NCBI GenBank assembly: GCA_050944015.1
Contig: JBMNQG010000067.1
Span: forward strand, 1-8,172
Direction: 5' to 3'
Source: DUOX01 sp050944015
GTDB taxonomy: Bacteria > Bacillota > Clostridia > Oscillospirales > Oscillospiraceae
DNA: 8,172 bases
In this document: positions 1-4,791 of the stretch, piece after piece
Layout: every line of letters starts with the position of its first letter
Position numbering within the stretch: position 1 is the stretch's first letter
The notes under the pieces: generated by a model
Seen by the model: only the letters and a program-made list of their open reading frames with translations
Databases searched by the model: none
Told to the model about the DNA's origin: nothing
Position numbers and translations under genes: made by a program

Positions 1-72
1 CGCAGGGAAAAGAAACCTTTCTTTTAGCGCGCATAAATTGCCAAAAAAATTGGTTTATTTTATGGATAACCC

Positions 73-101
73 TTGCAATACGCCCTGGTCTTTGCTATAA
101 T
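73..101 (+). promoter_or_regulatory. Sigma-A type promoter of the rpsB-tsf unit
   Basis: The -35 box TTGCAA (73-78) is separated by exactly 17 bp from a perfect -10 box TATAAT (96-101). The -10 is preceded by TGC (93-95), an extended -10 element. Transcription would start near 108, giving a leader of about 115 nt before rpsB. The region just upstream (31-60) is AT-rich and could act as an UP element, fitting a strongly expressed ribosomal gene. The boxes are seen directly; the start site is inferred from spacing. Confidence 0.85.
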
Positions 102-107
102 ACCATG

Positions 108-223
108 GCGTTATTTATTACATTACACACGGAGGTTGACCTGCGACCATGTGGCTTCGGTCCGGTCGGGCAGGGATGAGGCCGCCGGAGGTAATAACAA
201 AATAAAGGAGGAAATAATAAATA
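108..223 (+). promoter_or_regulatory. rpsB 5' leader with UUCG-capped hairpin, candidate S2 autoregulatory RNA
   Basis: The leader can fold a hairpin over 140-174. CCTGC (140-144) pairs with GCAGG (170-174), and GACC (145-148) pairs with GGTC (164-167), with GG 168-169 bulged. A short upper stem (GG 153-154 with CC 162-163) is closed by C155-G160 around a UUCG tetraloop (156-159). The ribosome binding site AAAGGAGG (204-211) lies downstream. Ribosomal protein operons are often controlled by the encoded protein binding its own leader, and rpsB leaders are known in other bacteria. Whether this one binds S2 is inference; I do not recognise a named leader family. Confidence 0.4.
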
Positions 224-970
224 ATGGCAGTAGTATCAATGAAACAGCTTTTGGAGGCGGGTGTTCATTTCGGTCACCAAACCCGCAGGTGGAACCCCAA
301 GATGGCCGAGTACATCTACATGGAGCGCAACGGCATCTATATCATCGACCTGCAGAAAACCGTAAAGAAACTGGAAGAGGCCTACAACTTTGTCCGCACC
401 TTGGTTGAAAACGGTGAAAGCATTTTGATCGTAGGAACCAAGAAACAGGCCCAGGATGCAGTCCGTGAGGAAGCCGCCCGCGTCGGCATGTTCTATGTCA
501 ACGCCCGCTGGCTGGGCGGTATGCTCACAAACTTCAAGACCATGCGCACCCGCATAGACCGGCTGGCTCAGCTGAAGCAGATGCAGGAAGACGGCACCTT
601 CGACATGCTTCCCAAGAAGGAAGTCATCAAGCTCACCGGCGAAATCAACAAGCTGGAAAAATATCTTGGCGGCGTTAAGGATATGAAGAAGCTCCCCGGG
701 GCTCTCTTTGTAATCGACCCCAGGAAGGAGCATAACGCCATTGCCGAGGCCCGCAAGCTGGGTATTCCCATCGTGGCAGTGGTAGACACCAACTGCGACC
801 CCGATGAAGTGGACTATGTAATCCCCGGAAACGACGACGCTATCCGCGCCATCCGCCTGATAACCTCTACCATAGCCAATGCCGTGCAGGAAGGCAGGCA
901 GGGCGACGATACCCAGGTTGAGGCCCAGCCCGAGGCACAGGAGCAGGAACAGGAAGTCGAACAGGAATAA
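224..970 (+). CDS. rpsB: 30S ribosomal protein S2
   Basis: S2 is a late-assembling protein of the small ribosomal subunit. It sits between head and body on the solvent side and is needed for S1 docking in bacteria that have S1. The 248-residue product starts with the hallmark MKQLLEAGVHFGHQTRRWNPKM (residues 6-27, where the family always has a GVHFGH core) and has the later signatures ARWLGGMLTN and FVIDPRKEHNAIAEARKLGIPIVA. It ends in an acidic Gln/Glu-rich tail after about residue 230, variable in this family. The ATG at 224 fits the family N terminus; the ribosome binding site AAAGGAGG (204-211) lies 12 nt upstream, slightly far. It is the first gene of a unit with tsf, 78 bp downstream. 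Length is normal and nothing is broken. Confidence 0.98.
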   Translation: MAVVSMKQLLEAGVHFGHQTRRWNPKMAEYIYMERNGIYIIDLQKTVKKLEEAYNFVRTLVENGESILIVGTKKQAQDAVREEAARVGMFYVNARWLGGMLTNFKTMRTRIDRLAQLKQMQEDGTFDMLPKKEVIKLTGEINKLEKYLGGVKDMKKLPGALFVIDPRKEHNAIAEARKLGIPIVAVVDTNCDPDEVDYVIPGNDDAIRAIRLITSTIANAVQEGRQGDDTQVEAQPEAQEQEQEVEQE

Positions 971-974
971 TCAG

Positions 975-1000
975 ATGGGCGGACACCTAAGTCCGCCCAT
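975..1000 (+). promoter_or_regulatory. Perfect intergenic hairpin between rpsB and tsf
   Basis: ATGGGCGGAC (975-984) and GTCCGCCCAT (991-1000) form a perfect 10-bp GC-rich stem with a 6-nt loop (ACCTAA), five bases after the rpsB stop codon. The sequence after the stem (TACGGG) has no T-run, so it is not a standard intrinsic terminator. It could be a partial attenuator, a processing site, or a 3' stabiliser that sets the S2 to EF-Ts ratio. A hairpin or attenuator between these genes is also known in E. coli. The structure is seen; the role is inferred. Confidence 0.65.
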
Positions 1001-1048
1001 TACGGGTTAATATAAAGAGTGACATCAAATATACAGGAGGAAGTAAAA

Positions 1049-1984
1049 ATGGCATTTACCGCTACTGACGTTAAGAAGCTGCGCGAAATGACCGGCGTCG
1101 GAATGATGGACTGCAAAAAGGCCCTCGCCGCTACCGATGGAGATATGGACAAGGCCGTTGAATGGCTCAGGGAAAAGGGGCTGGCCGCCGCTCAGAAAAA
1201 GGCGGGACGGATAGCCGCCGAAGGTATGGCTTACGCAGCTGTGTTTAACGGAGTTGGCGTTGCGGTGGAAGTCAATGCCGAGACCGACTTCGTCGCCAAG
1301 AACGAGCTGTTTGTAGAGTTTGTCCAGGGCGTTGCCCAGGCTGTTGCAGATAACGACCCCGCGGATTTACAGGCTCTCATGGCCTGCAAATATCCCGGAA
1401 GCGATTTGAGCATTGAGCAGATGCAGCAGGAAAAAATCCTTGTAATCGGCGAAAAGATAAGCGTCCGCCGCTTTGCCCGCTATTCCACCGGCTATAGTGT
1501 TCCCTATGTCCACATGGGCGGAAGAATCGGCGTCATAGTGAATATGGAAGTCGCCGATAACATCAAGGACAAGCCCGAGGTAGAGGAGCTGGGCAAGGAC
1601 ATTGCCATGCAGATCGCCGCCATGCGGCCCCTTTATCTTGATTCAGCCTCCGTTGACCCTGAGGAGCTGGAGAGGGAAAGGCACATCCAGATGGTCAAGG
1701 CCATGGAGGAGAACAAGGCCAAGAACCTGCCTGAGGACAAGGCCAAGAAAATAGCCGAAAACATGGTGAAGGGCCGCTTGAACAAGTATTTTGAGGATTT
1801 TTGCCTCATGAACCAGCCCTTTGTCAAGGAAAACAAGATTACCGTCGAGCAGCACATCAAGAACGTGGCAAAGCAGCTGGGCGGAACCATTGTCGTCAAG
1901 GCCTTTACCCGCTTTGAAAAGGGCGAGGGCATTGAGAAGAGGGAAGACGACTTCGCCGCTGAAGTTGCCAACATAGTGAAGTAA
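1049..1984 (+). CDS. tsf: Translation elongation factor Ts
   Basis: EF-Ts is the cytosolic exchange factor that releases GDP from EF-Tu so it can reload GTP and aminoacyl-tRNA. The 311-residue product opens with the N-terminal helical module (residues 4-45, LREMTGVGMMDCKKAL core). It carries the TDFVAKN motif at residues 79-85, whose Asp80-Phe81 insert next to the Mg site of EF-Tu and match the E. coli numbering. The core dimerisation-like domains follow. A charged Lys/Glu-rich helical segment around residues 215-250 helps make it longer than the E. coli protein of about 283 residues. The start at 1049 is chosen because AGGAGGA (1035-1041) lies 7-8 nt upstream and MAFTATDVKKLRE matches the family; an in-frame GTG at 1019 would put the ribosome binding site inside the gene. 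It is co-transcribed with rpsB and followed at once by a terminator. Confidence 0.97.
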   Translation: MAFTATDVKKLREMTGVGMMDCKKALAATDGDMDKAVEWLREKGLAAAQKKAGRIAAEGMAYAAVFNGVGVAVEVNAETDFVAKNELFVEFVQGVAQAVADNDPADLQALMACKYPGSDLSIEQMQQEKILVIGEKISVRRFARYSTGYSVPYVHMGGRIGVIVNMEVADNIKDKPEVEELGKDIAMQIAAMRPLYLDSASVDPEELERERHIQMVKAMEENKAKNLPEDKAKKIAENMVKGRLNKYFEDFCLMNQPFVKENKITVEQHIKNVAKQLGGTIVVKAFTRFEKGEGIEKREDDFAAEVANIVK

Positions 1985-1997
1985 ATAAACATTAAGG

Positions 1998-2035
1998 AAA
2001 AGCCCGGGAGTATTTTTATTCTCGGGCTTTTTATT
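1998..2035 (+). terminator. Intrinsic terminator of the rpsB-tsf unit
   Basis: AAAAGCCCGGGAG (1998-2010) pairs with CTCGGGCTTTTT (2021-2032), with one extra G in the left arm and a 10-nt AT-rich loop. The right arm runs into TTTTTATTTTT. It begins 13 bp after the tsf stop, which separates the translation unit from the amino-acid operon downstream. Confidence 0.88.
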
Positions 2036-2194
2036 TTTGCCCTCAATTGTGAAAAAACAGGCAATAAAACTGCATTTATTTGCAAATAGTCGCTCTTTTT
2101 TATGTATAAATTACCCAATAAAGAATATTATATTGTATAACTATCCGCGCATTTGTTAGCAGACACAAAAAATGGGGATTGGGCATATTTTGTA
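2036..2194. other. AT-rich intergenic spacer upstream of the ilv promoter
   Basis: No gene is supported here: the only ATG-started frames are about a dozen codons or shorter and lack a ribosome binding site. It holds a 12-bp perfect palindrome, TATTTGCAAATA (2077-2088), which could be an operator half-pair but also arises easily in AT-rich DNA. A TTGCAA (2080-2085) with TATAAA (2105-2110) has a 19-bp spacer and is a poor promoter match. I see no T-box specifier or antiterminator signature and no clear CodY box. Confidence 0.5.
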
Positions 2195-2224
2195 TTGACA
2201 TAGAACCATTGGGAATGATACTAT
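2195..2224 (+). promoter_or_regulatory. Sigma-A promoter of the ilv-leu operon
   Basis: A perfect -35 box TTGACA (2195-2200) is followed after 18 bp by TACTAT (2219-2224), preceded by TGA (2216-2218) as an extended -10. A shifted -10, GATACT (2217-2222), would give a 16-bp spacer. Transcription would start near 2231, about 37 nt ahead of the leader peptide start. The boxes are seen; which -10 is used is open. Confidence 0.75.
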
Positions 2225-2267
2225 TACCAAAATTTATTATGCTCTGTTTCACAGATGAGGAGCTAAC

Positions 2268-2393
2268 ATGACCGCAATGTTTATGAGCCAAATCATAATT
2301 ATTAGCATACTTGTACTCGGGCTTATTATTCTTGTCCGGGTTCTTTGTCATGTTAATAATTGTGATTTCGCTGTAATAGGGCGGTTAGAATAG
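2268..2393 (+). CDS. Branched-chain amino acid leader peptide (41 aa)
   Basis: The ORF starts at ATG 2268 behind a good ribosome binding site, GAGGAG (2257-2262, 5 nt spacing), and ends at TAG 2391-2393. Residues 8-26 read QIIIISILVLGLIILVRVL. Residues 9-26 contain 7 Ile, 5 Leu and 3 Val, so 15 of 18 are branched-chain; the whole peptide has 19 of 41. It stands between the ilv promoter and a terminator, ahead of genes making exactly these amino acids. Its likely role is to be translated as a sensor of charged Ile, Leu and Val tRNAs, not to act as a protein. The Ile codons include AUA (three of eight), AUU and AUC. The alternative is a small one-helix membrane protein, since residues 9-26 would span a membrane; the near-exclusive use of I, L and V and the position argue against it. 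The ORF is in the class of ilvL, but homology by sequence is not claimed. Confidence 0.82.
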   Translation: MTAMFMSQIIIISILVLGLIILVRVLCHVNNCDFAVIGRLE

Positions 2394-2420
2394 AATAGTT
2401 CTAATTATAACCAGATGATG

Positions 2421-2460
2421 AGAGCCCTGCAGTGAAATGCTGCAGGGCTCTTTAATTTTA
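2421..2460 (+). terminator. Attenuator terminator ahead of ilvB
   Basis: AGAGCCCTGCAG (2421-2432) and CTGCAGGGCTCT (2440-2451) form a perfect 12-bp stem with a 7-nt loop (TGAAATG), followed by the T-rich tail TTTAATTTTAT. The T-run is interrupted by AA, so termination may be incomplete, which suits a regulated terminator. It lies between the leader peptide and ilvB with no other gene to terminate, so its job is most likely conditional. Confidence 0.85.
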
Positions 2461-2539
2461 TAGCGCGGTATTCCGAGAAAGAGCATTTGGTATTACCGGC
2501 GCCAAAATGCAGAAAAGATTAGGGAGGATGGTTTACATT

Positions 2540-4201
2540 ATGTTAACAGGTGCTGAAATCTTGGTTAAAGTGCTCATTGAGCGCGGCGTGGATACCGTAT
2601 TCGGCTATCCCGGCGGAACGGTGCTTAATATCTACGACGAACTTTATAAGAACAGCGATAAAATCAGGCATTTTACTACCTGCCACGAGCAGGGCGCAGC
2701 CCATGCCGCCGACGGTTACGCCAGGGTGACGGGGAAAACGGGGGTTGTCATTGCCACAAGCGGGCCCGGAGCCACCAACCTTGTGACGGGGATTGCAAAC
2801 GCCTACCTGGATAGCTCGCCCATGGTAGCCATAACCGGCAACGTTGCCACCACCCTCCTGGGAAAGGACAGTTTTCAGGAAGTGGACATTTCCTGCGTCA
2901 CAATGCCCATTACGAAGCACAACTACCTTGTGAAGGACGTTACGAAGCTGGCCGCCACGGTCAGGGAGGCCTTCGACCTGGCGTCGTCCGTCCGCCCGGG
3001 ACCGGTGCTTATCGACATCACCAAGGACGTACAAATGGCCGTGACGGAGTTTGAGCCGGAATCCGAACGCAAGCAATACCGGGTCGAAAAGCCCGTAAGC
3101 CGGGAGAAGCTGGAGGAAGCGGCAAGGCTCATTTCCGAGGCTGAGAGGCCATACATCTACTGCGGCGGCGGAGTAATCTCCTCCAACGCGTCAAGGGAGC
3201 TGATTACCCTTGCGGATAAAATCGATGCGCCGGTGGGCCTTTCAATAATGGGTCTGACAGCAGTCCCCTATTCGCACCCGCGCTTTTTGGGAATGGTGGG
3301 CATGCACGGGCTGTATGCAGCTACAAAGGCCCTGTACGAAAGCGACCTGATTATTGCGGTGGGCACCCGCTTCTCAGACCGGGCCACCGGCAATAAGGTG
3401 GAGTTTTCAAAAGGGAAAAAGATTTTGCACATAGAGATTGACCCCGCCGAGGTGGGGAAAAACATCGGGGTAACTACAAGCATTATAGGAGACGTGAGGC
3501 ACGTTTTAACGGAACTCGTGACCATGCTTGAGCCCCAAGCCAGGCCGGAATGGGCCGAGAGAATCCGCGAAATTAAGAGCGATCCCAACAACAATCTGAT
3601 GATGAACCCCCGCCGCCTGACCCCTCAGTCCGTAATACAGGGGGCGTGCCGAAGAATGGGCGACAACACCGTCGCCACGGACGTGGGCCAGCACCAGATG
3701 TGGACGGCCCAATTTTACCAGTTTAAAAGGCCCCGCAGCTTTATTACCAGCGGAGGGCTTGGGGCCATGGGATTCGGCATGGGGGCGGCTATAGGCGCCT
3801 GTATAGGTTCGGGATTTAAGAGAACGCTTCTATTCACCAGCGACGGCAGCTTCCACATGAACATGAACGAGCTGGCCACGGCCGTTTCCAACAGGCTGCC
3901 CCTGATTGTGATAGTCCTGAACAACGGCGTCCTGGGTATGGTCAGGCAGTGGCAGACCCTCTTCTTTGATGGCAGGTATTCCAACACCTCCCTGGAGCGG
4001 CAGACGGATTTCGTAAAGCTGGCGGAGGCGTTCGGCGCAAAAGGCTTGCGGGTCACAACCAACGAGGAATACAAGGCCTGCCTGGAGGAAGCCTTCAAAT
4101 GCGATATGCCGGTGGTTATAGACTGCATAATCGACAAGGACGAGATGGTTCTGCCCATGATTCCCCCCGGCGGAAGCATAAAAGACATTATTCTGAGATG
4201 A
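2540..4201 (+). CDS. ilvB: Acetolactate (acetohydroxyacid) synthase, large catalytic subunit
   Basis: This is the thiamine diphosphate, Mg and FAD enzyme that condenses two pyruvates to 2-acetolactate, or pyruvate with 2-ketobutyrate to 2-aceto-2-hydroxybutyrate. It is the first common step to valine, leucine and isoleucine. The 553-residue product has the N-terminal pyrimidine-binding domain with FGYPGG (residues 21-26) and catalytic Glu50 in HEQGAAHAADGYAR. A central FAD-type domain follows, then the C-terminal diphosphate domain with DGSF (435-438) and NN (461-462) as Mg ligands, GMVRQWQ (466-472), and a typical PMIPPG ending. The first residue of the usual GDG motif is Ser434. The start at 2540 gives MLTGAEILVKVL, the family N terminus, with AGGGAGG (2521-2527) 12 nt upstream; in-frame ATGs at 2507 and 2528 lie before or abut that site. 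It is the first structural gene of the operon and is expected to pair with IlvN downstream. The biosynthetic type is supported by the adjacent regulatory subunit. Confidence 0.96.
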   Translation: MLTGAEILVKVLIERGVDTVFGYPGGTVLNIYDELYKNSDKIRHFTTCHEQGAAHAADGYARVTGKTGVVIATSGPGATNLVTGIANAYLDSSPMVAITGNVATTLLGKDSFQEVDISCVTMPITKHNYLVKDVTKLAATVREAFDLASSVRPGPVLIDITKDVQMAVTEFEPESERKQYRVEKPVSREKLEEAARLISEAERPYIYCGGGVISSNASRELITLADKIDAPVGLSIMGLTAVPYSHPRFLGMVGMHGLYAATKALYESDLIIAVGTRFSDRATGNKVEFSKGKKILHIEIDPAEVGKNIGVTTSIIGDVRHVLTELVTMLEPQARPEWAERIREIKSDPNNNLMMNPRRLTPQSVIQGACRRMGDNTVATDVGQHQMWTAQFYQFKRPRSFITSGGLGAMGFGMGAAIGACIGSGFKRTLLFTSDGSFHMNMNELATAVSNRLPLIVIVLNNGVLGMVRQWQTLFFDGRYSNTSLERQTDFVKLAEAFGAKGLRVTTNEEYKACLEEAFKCDMPVVIDCIIDKDEMVLPMIPPGGSIKDIILR

Positions 4202-4215
4202 TTGGGGGTAAAGAA

Positions 4216-4770
4216 ATGCAGAACGCGAAAGGCAAGCAGTTTATTGTTTCCCTACTGGTGTCAAACCACGCAGGGGTTCTCACAAGGGTGTCTTCCCTGT
4301 TTTACAGGCGCTCGTTCAATATAGACAGCCTGACCGTTGGCGAAACCGAGGACCCGGCCCTGTCGAGGATGACCATTGTATCCTGGGGGGACGACTACAT
4401 GAAGGAGCAGATAGTAAAGCAGCTGCAGAAGCTGGTGGACGTGAAAAAAGTGCAGCTGATGGATTTGGACAGGACCGTCGTCCGCGAGCTGATGATTGTA
4501 AAGGTCAGAATTATGAAGGGCGAGCTGTCGGAGGTCATGGAGGCGGTGAACACCTTCAGGGCGAGCATCGTGGACCTGTCTCCCGAGTCCGTTTGCGTCG
4601 AGGTCACCGGAGAAACTGCAAAGCTCGATGCTTTTCTTGAGTATATGAGACAGTACAAAATCGTTGAAATGTGCCGAACAGGCCCCACCGCCATGGGCAG
4701 AGGCAATTACTGCCTTGAAAATAAGCAGGAGTTTTTCGTTACGGCAATGGAAAATCATCTTGTCAGATAA
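4216..4770 (+). CDS. ilvN: Acetolactate synthase, small regulatory subunit
   Basis: This ACT-domain subunit binds IlvB, raises its activity and confers feedback inhibition, typically by valine. The 184-residue product has an ACT domain (about residues 8-80) with VSNHAGVLTRVSSLF and RRSFNIDSLTVG; Asn17 and Gly20 lie in the effector-loop region. A C-terminal domain follows, with RELMIVKVR and the TGPTAMGRG signature common to the family. A tail of about 20 residues makes it slightly longer than the usual 160-175. The start at 4216 follows GGGGG (4204-4208) at a 7-nt spacing. An in-frame ATG at 4198 overlaps the ilvB stop as ATGA and would add 6 residues; it has no good ribosome binding site of its own but could be used by translational coupling. 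The tight spacing to ilvB fits equal production of the two subunits. In the family this gene is also called ilvH. Confidence 0.94.
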   Translation: MQNAKGKQFIVSLLVSNHAGVLTRVSSLFYRRSFNIDSLTVGETEDPALSRMTIVSWGDDYMKEQIVKQLQKLVDVKKVQLMDLDRTVVRELMIVKVRIMKGELSEVMEAVNTFRASIVDLSPESVCVEVTGETAKLDAFLEYMRQYKIVEMCRTGPTAMGRGNYCLENKQEFFVTAMENHLVR

Positions 4771-4791
4771 AATGAGAAGGAGGAAAAATCA

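Larger units (their letters stand above)
2225..2460 (+). promoter_or_regulatory. Leader-peptide transcription attenuator of the ilv-leu operon
   Basis: This leader region contains, in order, the transcription start (near 2231), a ribosome binding site, a 41-codon ORF packed with Ile, Leu and Val codons (2268-2393), a 27-nt gap, and a strong terminator hairpin (2421-2451) ahead of ilvB. A candidate antiterminator pairs TAGGGC (2377-2382) with GCCCTG (2424-2429), a segment inside the 5' arm of the terminator. It could be extended by GGTTA (2383-2387) with TAACC (2408-2412). In the expected logic, scarce charged tRNA stalls the ribosome in the codons at 2292-2345, which leaves 2377-2387 free to pair and lets polymerase read on. 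A ribosome reaching the stop codon at 2391 covers 2377-2387, so the terminator forms. The parts are seen; the switching is inferred from classical ilv, leu and trp attenuators. Confidence 0.75.

Noticed and set aside
8..54. AT-rich inverted repeats (AAAAGAAA/TTTCTTTT at 8-25 and CCAA/TTGG at 41-53 followed by T-rich sequence) as an upstream gene's terminator.
   Set aside because: The stems are short or lack GC pairs and the upstream gene is not in the window, so there is nothing to support a terminator call.
1019..1048. GTG at 1019 as a start for tsf, adding 10 residues.
   Set aside because: The ribosome binding site AGGAGG (1035-1040) would be inside the gene, and the family N terminus begins at the ATG at 1049.
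2101..2139. A 12-codon ORF (MYKLPNKEYYIV) upstream of the ilv promoter.
   Set aside because: It has no ribosome binding site, lies upstream of the better promoter and has no enrichment of regulatory codons.
2100..2351. A minus-strand ORF of 83 codons across the ilv leader region.
   Set aside because: It is antisense to the promoter, leader peptide and spacer, has no family likeness I recognise, and its Lys/Asn-rich composition reflects AT-rich DNA.
2225..2460. A T-box riboswitch as the sensor for the ilv operon.
   Set aside because: I see no AGGGTGG-type T-box sequence or specifier stem, and the leader is occupied by a translated-looking ORF rich in Ile/Leu/Val codons.
2507..2539. ATG at 2507 as the ilvB start.
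   Set aside because: There is no ribosome binding site before it and the clear AGGGAGG (2521-2527) lies downstream; MLTGAEIL at 2540 matches the family start.
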